Assembly: GCF_003688405.1 (NCBI RefSeq)
Contig: NZ_REFC01000014.1
Coordinates: 1-64,000 of the forward strand
Length of the DNA: 64,000 nucleotides
Direction: 5' to 3'
From: Ulvibacter antarcticus
Lineage (GTDB): Bacteria > Bacteroidota > Bacteroidia > Flavobacteriales > Flavobacteriaceae
Both the position numbers and the translations under genes were made by a program. The notes beneath the pieces were generated by a model that saw only the letters and a program-made list of their open reading frames with translations, searched no databases and was not told the DNA's origin. Within the stretch, counting starts at the first letter, position 1. Each line of letters opens with the position of its first letter. Shown piece by piece: positions 9,070 to 16,540 of this stretch.

Positions 9070-9840
9070 ATGGACACAAAGTTATCAATTGAGGCTAGAC
9101 GTTTTAAAAAACTACGTGAAGAATTGCATCATACGCAACAATCATTTGCAGAAATTTTGGGAATAAAAAGCGGTACGGCCGATATTGAACGAGGAAAGAC
9201 CAAGCTGTCTGGAAAAGTAGTAATGGAATTACTACGTCAATTCAATATTAATCCGTTGTGGCTCTTCGGAAAAAGTTTCACACAATTTGTAAATGTCAAT
9301 GGCGGAGATGTAAGTCCAAAAGTGATTAGTATTGACAAAGAAGATAAAGAGACTATTCTACTAGTAAACCAAAAAGCTGCTGCCGGATATCCACATAATA
9401 TACAGGATGTTGATTGGTATGAAAGCCTGCCCGCATTTAATATTCCTCTGCCAGAGTATAGAAATGCAACTTATAGAGGTTTTCAAGTGGAAGGGGATAG
9501 TATGCTTCCTAATATTCGTCCTAATGAGTGGGTACTTGGTAGAGCAGTACCTTCTATTTCTGAAGCCAGCGATAGTAAAATATACATTGTTGTATTACAT
9601 GATTCGGTACTTGTAAAGAAATTGCAAAAAGTGCCTAACGCACCGGATAAAGTTCGACTTATTTCCTTAAATGAAGATTACCTGCCAATAAATGTAGATA
9701 TCAACGATATTCAGGAACTGTGGATGGTTAATAGCAAACTCACTTTCGGAATCGATGAACCTACAGAAAGTGGTCTTTTACGACAGCTGCAACAATCCAT
9801 GGAAGAATTAAAAGGTCAAATTAATAACCTAAACACATAA
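9070..9840 (+). CDS. XRE-type HTH, S24 peptidase (LexA-like) autocleavable repressor
   Basis: 256 residues from ATG 9070 (an in-frame TTG at 9064 lies inside the promoter element). N-terminal helix-turn-helix at about 10-60 (RRFKKLREELHHTQQSFAEILGI) and C-terminal S24/LexA-type domain at about 95-225. The Ser-Lys dyad is present: Ser144 in EGDSMLP and Lys183 in SVLVKKLQ. An Ala105-Gly106 bond in KAAAGYP fits the self-cleavage site. All parts for RecA-stimulated autoproteolysis are therefore intact. It is divergent from the radical SAM/TIGR03915 pair with a large palindrome between them, so it probably represses that pair and itself as a local SOS-type switch. A short coiled tail (QQSMEELKGQINNL) may help oligomerise. 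Confidence 0.92.
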   Translation: MDTKLSIEARRFKKLREELHHTQQSFAEILGIKSGTADIERGKTKLSGKVVMELLRQFNINPLWLFGKSFTQFVNVNGGDVSPKVISIDKEDKETILLVNQKAAAGYPHNIQDVDWYESLPAFNIPLPEYRNATYRGFQVEGDSMLPNIRPNEWVLGRAVPSISEASDSKIYIVVLHDSVLVKKLQKVPNAPDKVRLISLNEDYLPINVDINDIQELWMVNSKLTFGIDEPTESGLLRQLQQSMEELKGQINNLNT

Positions 9841-9870
9841 AAAAAGCGACTCTTCTTAGAGTCGCTTTTT
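9841..9870. terminator. Bidirectional terminator between S24 regulator and lipoprotein cluster
   Basis: AAAAAGCGACTC pairs with GAGTCGCTTTTT around a 6-nt loop. It directly follows the S24 stop codon and can also end the convergent lipoprotein operon. Confidence 0.9.
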
Positions 9871-9888
9871 GTTTGATTGGATGACTGA

Positions 9889-10125
9889 TTAATCGTTATC
9901 GTCGACTTTGATCTTAACGTTTCCGTCGTCGTCAGTCTTTATTTTGACTTCCTTATCATCAGTTTCCATTTTTATTTTATCACCGCCATCTTTTATTTTA
10001 ATGTCGGCTCCATCTGCTTTCATTTCTTCAATGAGCGTTTCTTTCTCAGATTTTTGCTCTCTACAAGAAGTTAATGATGTTCCTAAAAATAATGCGGTTA
10101 AAGCAATAAATGCTATTTTTTTCAT
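9889..10125 (-). CDS. Small charged lipoprotein of the SCRE family (paralogue 2)
   Basis: 78 residues. Signal sequence with lipobox TSLTSC (Cys about 21), then R-E-Q-K. The mature chain is a strongly charged alternation of Lys and Asp/Glu with beta-like KIKMETDDKEVKIKTDDDG periods, ending in DDND. It is the last of three consecutive minus-strand lipoprotein genes (54 bp after the previous one) and ends at the shared terminator. Function unknown. The two-residue alternation suggests an extended or beta-hairpin segment rather than the helical pattern of paralogue 1. Confidence 0.82.
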   Translation of the reverse strand: MKKIAFIALTALFLGTSLTSCREQKSEKETLIEEMKADGADIKIKDGGDKIKMETDDKEVKIKTDDDGNVKIKVDDND

Positions 10126-10179
10126 ATCGATTGTTGATTTAATATTAATTATAGTAAAAGGATATTGATGGTTGCAACA

Positions 10180-10389
10180 TTAGTTGTCATCAGTTCCACC
10201 TGTACCTGTGTTCTCCTTTATTTCATCAACGCCTTCGTTAACAGCGTCTTCAACGTCGTCAATAACATCTTGTACATCGTCATTGTCGTCGATATTGATT
10301 TCTACTTCTTCTTTTTTCGTGTCTCTACAGGAAGTTAAAGTTGTTCCAAAAGCAAAAACCAATGCTAAACTTAAAATTAATTTCTTCAT
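10180..10389 (-). CDS. Small acidic lipoprotein of the SCRE family (paralogue 3)
   Basis: 69 residues. MKKLILSLALV signal and lipobox TTLTSC, then R-D-T-K-K. Very acidic mature part with VQDVIDDVEDAVNEGVDEI, closely resembling the DAIEEAVEDTGDAIEEG pattern of the lipoprotein at 6414, and a glycine-rich end TGTGGTDDN. Its signal sequence MKKLILSLA is identical to that of paralogue 1, supporting recent duplication. Lies 26 bp downstream of paralogue 4. Function unknown. Confidence 0.82.
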   Translation of the reverse strand: MKKLILSLALVFAFGTTLTSCRDTKKEEVEINIDDNDDVQDVIDDVEDAVNEGVDEIKENTGTGGTDDN

Positions 10390-10415
10390 GATATATATAG
10401 TGTTAGTGTTTATAA

Positions 10416-10631
10416 TTAATCGTCATTCCCTATTTTATCTATAGCCTTGTCCACTTCTTCGTTGACTTCCTTGTCAATTTCCTTCGCGGTTCTTTCAAGA
10501 ATGCTTCCTTTTTCTTTAGTTTCAACTTGCACTTCTTTTATTACTGTTTTAGTTTCCGTTTTGGTTTCTCTACAAGAACTAACAAAAAAGGTTGAAAATA
10601 CTAAAGTAAGAATGATTATTGTGTTTTTCAT
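10416..10631 (-). CDS. Small lipoprotein of the SCRE family (paralogue 4)
   Basis: 71 residues. Lipobox FFVSSC then R-E-T-K. The mature part is mixed-charge and predicted helical (KEIDKEVNEEVDKAIDKIG), ending in NDD. First gene of the three-gene lipoprotein operon, with a TAGATTTG promoter element upstream at 10660-10667. The leader between promoter and ATG is about 22 nt. Function unknown; a shared origin with the other three is inferred from the SCR(E/D) junction, size and acidic C-termini. Confidence 0.82.
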   Translation of the reverse strand: MKNTIIILTLVFSTFFVSSCRETKTETKTVIKEVQVETKEKGSILERTAKEIDKEVNEEVDKAIDKIGNDD

Positions 10632-10659
10632 ATTTGATTGAAAATGTTAATTATTTGAG

Positions 10660-10667
10660 CAAATCTA
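10660..10667 (-). promoter_or_regulatory. -7 promoter element TAGATTTG of the lipoprotein operon
   Basis: The minus strand reads TAGATTTG, a full match to TAnnTTTG, about 29 nt upstream of the ATG at 10631. Confidence 0.55.
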
Positions 10668-10714
10668 CAAATTTTAACATTTAGAGATGATAAAATTTTA
10701 TTAAAGTTTACTTA

Positions 10715-10722
10715 TATATTTG
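10715..10722 (+). promoter_or_regulatory. -7 promoter element TATATTTG of the DUF2461 gene
   Basis: TATATTTG matches TAnnTTTG and lies 28 nt before ATG 10750. An in-frame TTG at 10720 falls inside this element, which argues for the ATG as start. Confidence 0.55.
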
Positions 10723-10749
10723 CCAATACAAAACCTGAAATTTCTTTTT

Positions 10750-11403
10750 ATGTCCTTCCATCAATTACGTGATTTCCTTGCTACACTTCAATTGAATAAC
10801 AATAAAGAATGGATGGATCTTCATAGAAAGGAGTATTATGATGTTAGAGATTTTTATATTGAATGGCTAGAAGCTATGAACGATAAATTGGCAGCGATCG
10901 ATCCTAATTATTTCGATACTCCGGGAAAGAAGGCAATCAACCGCATCAATAACAATCTCATGTTCCATCCCACTAAACCTATTTATAAAGATCATTTTGG
11001 TGCTGGTTTGGATCAACAAAGTAAAGAAGGGGATTTTTATATAGAAATAGGTTTAAATGGCGCTTACATTGGTGGAGGTTATTGGCATCCATCTTCCAAA
11101 AAGCTTAAAAGTATTCGTGAAGCGATCGATTATAACGGGGATGATTTTTTTAAGATATTGAATAAAAAAAGTTTCAAGAAGATGTTTGGTGATATGATCG
11201 AGGGTGTTGTGTTGAAAACAGCTCCAAGAGGATACGCTCAAGATCATAAACATATTGAGCTATTGAGACGGAAGTCGTTTGCTGTGAGTTGTTCTTTTTC
11301 TGAAAAAGAAGTGGCTAACTCTAATTTCGACGATAGAGTAATAGAGGTTTATAAAGAAATGTTGCCTTTCCGAAGATATTTAAATAAGGCCGTCTCGGTG
11401 TAA
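10750..11403 (+). CDS. DUF2461 (TIGR02453) family protein
   Basis: 217 residues from ATG 10750 (MSFHQLRDFLATLQLNNNKEWMD). It carries the family features: an N-terminal NNNKEWMDLHRKEY block, a central RINNNLMFHPTKPIYKDHFGA block with the conserved Arg/Asn and F-x-K-P-x-Y-K signatures, and a central GGYWHPS motif. Members are about 210-230 residues, so this is full length. No biochemical function is established for the family. The 3' end overlaps the convergent waaA gene by 24 bp, so the two mRNAs are complementary at their tails. Confidence 0.88.
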   Translation: MSFHQLRDFLATLQLNNNKEWMDLHRKEYYDVRDFYIEWLEAMNDKLAAIDPNYFDTPGKKAINRINNNLMFHPTKPIYKDHFGAGLDQQSKEGDFYIEIGLNGAYIGGGYWHPSSKKLKSIREAIDYNGDDFFKILNKKSFKKMFGDMIEGVVLKTAPRGYAQDHKHIELLRRKSFAVSCSFSEKEVANSNFDDRVIEVYKEMLPFRRYLNKAVSV

Positions 11404-12651
11404 ATTTTCAATATGTGCTAGTACCTTTTTGGTAGCTCCTGTATTGTTATTAATAAAATGACCGGCTATCATTCCTGTTTTACTTCGGAAGGAATTATCC
11501 TTTACAAGTTTGCTTAGAACTTGAGTGCATTCTTCAGAATTAGAAACAGAAAAAAGCCCTGCTAGTTGCTGCAATCGTTTGGCTTCAGGAAAATCATCAA
11601 AATTCTTTCCAATAATTACCGGTATTCCGAAGGTGGCCGGTTCAAGGATATTATGCAAGCCCGTTTTCCCCATGGCCCCACCTACATAGGCAATATCTGC
11701 ATAACTGTAAATCTTAGTGAGTAAGCCAATAATGTCAATAATAAATACAGCTGCCGACTCTAAAACGGATGCTTCCGAAAGAGCTCCTTCCGACTTTAAT
11801 TCGGAATAAAGAATGACGTTTTTATTGATCTTACTTCGGAAAGCTTCGATTTTTCTCTCATCAATCTTGTGTGGCGCGATCACGAATTTAACTCCTTCCG
11901 AAGCGTTTATATAATCCAATAACACCGCCTCATCCTTTGGCCAGGTACTCCCGCAGACAATACAGAGAGTATCGCCTTTAAAAATTTGCAGCCATTCAAT
12001 AGTATTATCCTGCTCGATCTGATGAGAAACCCTATCAAATCTAGTGTCTCCACTCATAGTAGTTTTAGTAATATCGAGCTTCGCTAACAAATCTTTTGAG
12101 CTCTCATTCTGAATAAAAATATGGTCGAAACTCCCTAGTGCTTTTCGCATAAAGCTACCGTAGGATTTAAAAAACACCTGCTCAGGTCTGAATAATCCCG
12201 ATACTAACAATGTTGGAATATTAGCTTTTTCGAGTTCAAAAAGGTAGTTTGGCCAGAATTCATATTTCACAAATACAGCAAGTGAAGGATGAACAGCTTC
12301 TATAAATTTTTTCGCATTTGAACGAGTGTCTAGAGGTAAGTAGACTACTACATCAGCAAGAGAGGTGTTTTTTTTCACTTCAAAACCTGAGGGTGAAAAA
12401 AATGAGATTACGATCTTGTACTTCGGCAGTAAAACCTTAACGGCTTCAATAATAGGGACCCCTTGTTCAAATTCTCCCAATGAAGCACAATGAAACCAGA
12501 TAGTCTTGTCATTTTCGTCGATTTGCTTGAGAAGTGTTTCGAAAACGCCCTTTCTTCCTTGCATAAAAAGTCTCATCTTCGGGCTAATTAACCCGGCACC
12601 GTAAAGAAAAATGTAACTTATTTTGGTTAAATAATTGTATAAAATTCGCAT
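11380..12651 (-). CDS. waaA: 3-deoxy-D-manno-octulosonic acid (Kdo) transferase
   Basis: 423 residues, the usual size for WaaA/KdtA. N-terminal membrane-proximal segment, then the conserved FHCASLGEFEQG motif near residue 55 containing the catalytic Glu of the glycosyltransferase N domain, and a C-terminal GT-B nucleotide-binding half with YVGGAMGKTGLHNILEPATFGIPV. It transfers Kdo from CMP-Kdo to the lipid A precursor at the cytoplasmic face of the inner membrane. Divergent from the DegT aminotransferase gene, which may also serve surface polysaccharide synthesis. Stop region overlaps the convergent DUF2461 gene. Confidence 0.94.
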   Translation of the reverse strand: MRILYNYLTKISYIFLYGAGLISPKMRLFMQGRKGVFETLLKQIDENDKTIWFHCASLGEFEQGVPIIEAVKVLLPKYKIVISFFSPSGFEVKKNTSLADVVVYLPLDTRSNAKKFIEAVHPSLAVFVKYEFWPNYLFELEKANIPTLLVSGLFRPEQVFFKSYGSFMRKALGSFDHIFIQNESSKDLLAKLDITKTTMSGDTRFDRVSHQIEQDNTIEWLQIFKGDTLCIVCGSTWPKDEAVLLDYINASEGVKFVIAPHKIDERKIEAFRSKINKNVILYSELKSEGALSEASVLESAAVFIIDIIGLLTKIYSYADIAYVGGAMGKTGLHNILEPATFGIPVIIGKNFDDFPEAKRLQQLAGLFSVSNSEECTQVLSKLVKDNSFRSKTGMIAGHFINNNTGATKKVLAHIENLHRDGLI

Positions 12652-12758
12652 GAGCTATAACTGAAAAGCTAAAATACGCTTCTTTGATTAATTACATTGG
12701 CTACCGTTTTCTATTTTCGTAATTTTACGGCATTGTAACGAATTTTTTCAGAAAACCT

Positions 12759-13916
12759 ATGCGAAAAATACAAATGGTTGACCTAAAAGGTCAATATCAA
12801 AGCATAAAAGAGCGAGTAGATCGATCGATCAGTGAAGTTATTGAAAGCACTGCTTTCATCAATGGTCCTGAAGTGCATAATTTCCAAAAAGAACTAGAGG
12901 ATTATTTAGGTGTGAAACATGTCATTCCATGTGCTAATGGTACCGATGCGTTGCAAATTGCAATGATGGGCCTCGGTTTAAAGCCCGGAGATGAGGTGAT
13001 CACAGCCGATTTCACTTTCGCCGCAACGGTTGAAGTGATTGCTTTATTACAGCTAACTCCTGTTTTGGTTGATGTGGATCCCGTAAATTTCAATATCGAT
13101 ATTGAAGCAATTAAAAGGGCCATAACGCCAAAAACGAAGGCGATTGTACCAGTTCATTTATTTGGCTTATCGGCCAATATGGATGAAATTATGGAAATCG
13201 CCGAACAACATAATTTGTTCGTAATAGAAGACAATGCACAAGGAATAGGAGCCGATTATACTTCAAAAGATGGTAGCAAGAAAAAGAGCGGAACTATTGG
13301 ACACATAGCGTCAACATCATTTTTCCCTTCAAAAAACCTAGGTTGTTATGGTGATGGAGGAGCTATTTTCACGAATGACGACGCTCTGGCACATTCCATT
13401 AGAGGTATTGTAAACCACGGAATGTACGAACGTTATCATCACGATGTGGTTGGTGTAAATTCCAGATTAGATTCTATTCAAGCAGCCGTGTTACGAGCGA
13501 AATTACCAAATTTGGATACTTATAACGAATCCAGAAGAAATGCAGCTAGACAATATACAGAGGCTTTCAAAGGAATTGAAAGCATAGTGACACCTACCGG
13601 TTTTTGCGATGCTGGAAATAGCATTTGTGACACCTGCGACTGTCATGTTTTTCATCAATATACGCTGCGCATTTTAACAGCTAACAGGGATGCACTGGTT
13701 AAACATTTAAGCGAACATAATATCCCTTGTGGAGTTTATTATCCCATTCCTTTACACAGTCAAAAGGCGTATGCCGATTCTCGTTACAAGGAGTCGGACT
13801 TTCCAGTAGCCAACCAATTAGTAAAAGAAGTGATTTCACTACCTATGCATACAGAACTCGATACTGAACAGATTGAGTTTATTACAAAAACGATTATCGA
13901 TTTTGTAACCAAATAG
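12759..13916 (+). CDS. DegT/DnrJ/EryC1/StrS family sugar aminotransferase
   Basis: 385 residues. PLP-dependent fold-type I enzyme of the nucleotide-sugar aminotransferase family: NGTDALQIAMMGLG near residue 60, DNAQGIGADY near 155, and SFFPSKNLGCYGDGGA near 190 containing the PLP-binding Lys. It would aminate a keto-sugar nucleotide for lipopolysaccharide or glycan synthesis. galE follows 23 bp downstream on the same strand, so a nucleotide-sugar operon is likely. A Cys-rich insertion (CDAGNSICDTCDCHVFHQ) before the C-terminal domain resembles that seen in some family members. Exact sugar substrate unknown. Confidence 0.92.
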   Translation: MRKIQMVDLKGQYQSIKERVDRSISEVIESTAFINGPEVHNFQKELEDYLGVKHVIPCANGTDALQIAMMGLGLKPGDEVITADFTFAATVEVIALLQLTPVLVDVDPVNFNIDIEAIKRAITPKTKAIVPVHLFGLSANMDEIMEIAEQHNLFVIEDNAQGIGADYTSKDGSKKKSGTIGHIASTSFFPSKNLGCYGDGGAIFTNDDALAHSIRGIVNHGMYERYHHDVVGVNSRLDSIQAAVLRAKLPNLDTYNESRRNAARQYTEAFKGIESIVTPTGFCDAGNSICDTCDCHVFHQYTLRILTANRDALVKHLSEHNIPCGVYYPIPLHSQKAYADSRYKESDFPVANQLVKEVISLPMHTELDTEQIEFITKTIIDFVTK

Positions 13917-13939
13917 GGTGTCAAAGTAATTTGAAAAAC

Positions 13940-14959
13940 ATGAAAAAAATACTTGTAACGGGCGGCTTGGGTTATATTGGTTCTCATACTGTTGTAGAAC
14001 TTCAAAACGCTGGATTCGAGGTGATAATTATCGATAACCTTTCCAATTCTACACTGGAAGTACTTGATGGTATAATAACGATAACAGGAGTGTCTCCAAC
14101 TTTCGCAAAACTTGACCTTAGAAATAAAGCGGATGTTTCCAAGTTTTTTAAAAAGCATACTTCAATAGATGGAATTATTCATTTTGCTGCGAGTAAAGCA
14201 GTCGGCGAAAGTGTTGAAAACCCATTATTGTATTACGAGAACAACCTACATACGCTTATATATTTGCTTCAGGAAAGCAAAGCACATCATATTAACAATT
14301 TTATTTTTAGTTCTTCTTGCACTGTTTACGGGGAGCCGGATTCATTACCTATTACCGAGAACGCACCGGTAAAGGTAGCCACTTCGCCTTATGGTAATAC
14401 CAAGCAGATAAGTGAAGAAATAATTGCCGACACCTGTGCTGTTACCGAAATGAAATCAATCGCTTTACGTTATTTTAATCCAATAGGTGCACACCATTCT
14501 ACTCAAATTGGTGAATTGCCCGTAGGTGTTCCTCAAAATTTGGTGCCATTTATTACGCAAACTGCAGCAAATTTAAGGGAGCAGTTAATGGTCTTCGGAA
14601 ATGATTACAATACAGATGATGGAACCTGTGTACGTGATTATATTCATGTAGTTGACCTTGCAAAGGCTCATGTAATTGCTCTGAAGCGATTGCTTAATGA
14701 TCAAAATACAGATGCTTTTGAAATATTCAATGTTGGAACAGGTCGAGGAAGCTCTGTGATGGAAGTGATTAATGCTTTTGAAAAAGTGACCAATCAATCC
14801 TTAAATTATAAAATAGTGGATCGGCGTCCAGGTGATGTGGAAGCTGTATTCGCGGATACGGAGAAAGCGAACAAAGAACTTGGCTGGAAATCGGAGAAAA
14901 CCATGGAAGATGCCTTGGCGTCCGCATGGAAATGGGAAAAAAAAGTCCGAAAAATCTAG
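13940..14959 (+). CDS. galE: UDP-glucose 4-epimerase
   Basis: 339 residues from ATG 13940 (MKKILVTGG; an upstream in-frame TTG at 13931 adds three residues). Rossmann GGLGYIGS at residues 7-14, DLRNKADV region, SSSCTVYGEP, and the catalytic Y-x3-K in SPYGNTKQISEE near residue 150, followed by RYFNPIGAHHSTQIGE, the specific GalE signature. It interconverts UDP-glucose and UDP-galactose with bound NAD+. Follows the sugar aminotransferase and ends at a perfect 16-bp stem. Confidence 0.95.
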   Translation: MKKILVTGGLGYIGSHTVVELQNAGFEVIIIDNLSNSTLEVLDGIITITGVSPTFAKLDLRNKADVSKFFKKHTSIDGIIHFAASKAVGESVENPLLYYENNLHTLIYLLQESKAHHINNFIFSSSCTVYGEPDSLPITENAPVKVATSPYGNTKQISEEIIADTCAVTEMKSIALRYFNPIGAHHSTQIGELPVGVPQNLVPFITQTAANLREQLMVFGNDYNTDDGTCVRDYIHVVDLAKAHVIALKRLLNDQNTDAFEIFNVGTGRGSSVMEVINAFEKVTNQSLNYKIVDRRPGDVEAVFADTEKANKELGWKSEKTMEDALASAWKWEKKVRKI

Positions 14960-14980
14960 GGATATAAGTCATAGGTATCC

Positions 14981-15030
14981 AAAAAGTGTGTAATAATTAT
15001 ACAATTATGTGTATTTATTACACACTTTTT
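14981..15030. terminator. Perfect 16-bp inverted repeat, probable galE terminator
   Basis: AAAAAGTGTGTAATAA (14981-14996) is the exact reverse complement of TTATTACACACTTTTT (15015-15030), with an 18-nt loop. T-run on both strands, 21 bp past the galE stop. Confidence 0.75.
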
Positions 15031-15202
15031 ACTTTGTATACAATTTGCTATTTATAGATAAAACAATAAACTAAGTTGTTTAAAGTGCTGTTATTGTGAG
15101 AGCTATAATTACTTGCGTTGTTTTTTTCAGAGATTTCATCATAAATGAAATTTAGGAATTGTTATTGAATACTAACTAACACAACCCTAATTTATATATA
15201 CC

Positions 15203-15260
15203 CCACCCTGCGGGGTGGAATTCCTCAGAAAAAATCTCCGTCCCACGGAGATTTTTTTTA
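15203..15260 (+). terminator. Two adjacent stem-loops, the second with a T-tract
   Basis: CCACCC-TGCG-GGGTGG is followed about 14 nt later by AAATCTCCG-TCCCA-CGGAGATTT and a run of T. The second is a good rho-independent terminator; the pair looks like the 3' end of a short transcript or an attenuator before the small ORF at 15359. Confidence 0.6.
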
Positions 15261-15358
15261 TTTGGTTCCTTATGTTAACATGGTTTAACGAAGGTTTAAC
15301 TCCCAGCTTTTGTATTTGCACCCTTCTTTTTCAACCTTTGCACCTGAAAGAAAAGGAC

Positions 15359-15550
15359 ATGAGATTGATATCAGTAAAGAGAAAAACGAAAAAGGAAAAG
15401 AGATTTACCGAAAATATGGGAATGCTCACTACGAAAGTGGTTTATATTAAAAAGACATTTTTAAGCATTCCATTTAAAACGCTTCATAAATATAGGGAAA
15501 CGTATTACGGGGAAACGAAAGACTGTGAACACTGTGTTCTAAATGCATAA
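15359..15550 (+). CDS. Small basic conserved-looking hypothetical protein
   Basis: 63 residues from ATG 15359; an A/G-rich AAAAGG lies just upstream. The frame extends to 15215 but that part overlaps hairpins and has no protein-like composition. Lys-rich N-terminus (KRKTKKEKRFTE), a central VVYIKKTFLSIPFKTLHKYRETYYGE and a C-terminal CEHC pair. Isolated between terminators, with its own probable promoter and a strong terminator right after the stop. I do not recognise the family; coding status rests on its position, start context and composition. Confidence 0.6.
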   Translation: MRLISVKRKTKKEKRFTENMGMLTTKVVYIKKTFLSIPFKTLHKYRETYYGETKDCEHCVLNA

Positions 15551-15580
15551 AAAAAAGCCCTCATCAGAGGGCTTTTTTTT
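15549..15580. terminator. Bidirectional terminator between small ORF and fabD
   Basis: AAAAAAAAGCCCTC pairs with GAGGGCTTTTTTTT around a short loop. It separates the convergent small gene and fabD. Confidence 0.92.
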
Positions 15581-16460
15581 ATAATTCTGCTTTAGATGTC
15601 TCGGCACTTTGATCGATTTTCTTCACCAATCCTTGAAGTACATTCCCGGGTCCTACCTCGGTAAAATGAGTGGCGCCGTCCTTAATCATATTTTGTATAC
15701 TCTGTGTCCATTTTACAGGCGCAGTAAGCTGATCAATAAGATTCTTTTTTATTATCTCTGCATTGGTCACCGCAATCGCACCTACATTTTGATAGATAGG
15801 GCATGCGGGAGCAGTAAAGATTGTTTGTTCTATGGCAGCGGCTAATTCCTCTCGGGCTGGTTCCATTAACGGACTATGAAAAGCACCTCCCACGGGTAGC
15901 ATCAATGCTCTTCTCGCGCCAGCTTCTTTCAATGATTCGCATGCGGTACTTACAGCTTGAATATCACCTGAGATCACCAATTGACCTGGACAGTTGTAAT
16001 TGGCGGCAACTACGATTCCTGGTGTTTTTGCACAAATTTCTTCAACGATATTATCATCCAGACCTAATACAGCTGCCATTGTGGATGGCGTAAGTTCGCA
16101 GGCTTTTTGCATAGCCAGTGCTCTTTTATAAACCAATTGAAGTCCGTCGCTAAATGCAAGAGTTCTATTTGCAACAAGTGCCGAGATTTCACCAAGTGAA
16201 TGACCTGCCACCATATCTGGTTGAAATGAATCACCCATTACTTCAGCAAAAATAGTAGAATGTAGAAAAATAGCTGGCTGTGTAACCTTAGTTTCTTTTA
16301 ATTCCTCTGCTGTTCCTTCGAACATAATTTTAGTGATGTCAAACCCTAAAATTTCATTCGCCTGATTAAAAAGAGCTCTTGCTTTTTGAGAATTATCGTA
16401 AAGGTCGAGCCCCATTCCTGTGAATTGAGCTCCTTGTCCTGGAAATATATATGCTTTCAT
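15579..16460 (-). CDS. fabD: Malonyl-CoA:ACP transacylase
   Basis: 293 residues, full length for FabD. GQGAQ at 8-12, nucleophile Ser88 in GHSLGE, and the C-terminal FHSPLM block carrying the catalytic His near residue 200. It loads malonyl groups onto ACP for fatty acid synthesis in the cytoplasm. A TATTTTTG element on the same strand at 16524-16531 could drive it from just beyond the stop of the kinase-like gene. The stop lies in a bidirectional terminator. Confidence 0.95.
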   Translation of the reverse strand: MKAYIFPGQGAQFTGMGLDLYDNSQKARALFNQANEILGFDITKIMFEGTAEELKETKVTQPAIFLHSTIFAEVMGDSFQPDMVAGHSLGEISALVANRTLAFSDGLQLVYKRALAMQKACELTPSTMAAVLGLDDNIVEEICAKTPGIVVAANYNCPGQLVISGDIQAVSTACESLKEAGARRALMLPVGGAFHSPLMEPAREELAAAIEQTIFTAPACPIYQNVGAIAVTNAEIIKKNLIDQLTAPVKWTQSIQNMIKDGATHFTEVGPGNVLQGLVKKIDQSAETSKAEL

Positions 16461-16523
16461 GAATTCTAGTTTAAAAAACCGGGAAGATATTTCTTTCTTT
16501 GGGTCTTATTGATTAGTTAATGA

Positions 16524-16531
16524 CAAAAATA
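16524..16531 (-). promoter_or_regulatory. -7 element TATTTTTG upstream of fabD
   Basis: Minus strand TATTTTTG is a full TAnnTTTG match, about 64 nt before the fabD ATG. Confidence 0.4.
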
Positions 16532-16540
16532 TAATTTATT

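Larger units (their letters stand above)
14960..15358. other. 399-bp gene-free stretch with three hairpins
   Basis: Between galE and the small ORF at 15359 there is no convincing gene. It holds a perfect 16-bp inverted repeat (14981-15030), a GC-rich stem CCACCC/GGGTGG at about 15203-15220, a second stem AAATCTCCG/CGGAGATTT ending in T-run at about 15232-15260, and a TGTATTTG element (one mismatch to TAnnTTTG) at 15311-15318. The region could encode a short structured RNA. Confidence 0.6.

Noticed and set aside
9908-10641. Plus-strand frames opposite the small lipoproteins
   Set aside because: Composition (Ser/Thr/Phe-rich) is the reverse complement of the acidic lipoprotein codons; no signal or family match.
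12712-12719. TATTTTCG as promoter for the DegT gene
   Set aside because: One mismatch to TAnnTTTG and the nearby TTG is only 12 bp upstream, too close.
15215-15358. N-terminal extension of the small ORF at 15359
   Set aside because: It runs through terminator-type hairpins and lacks protein-like sequence.
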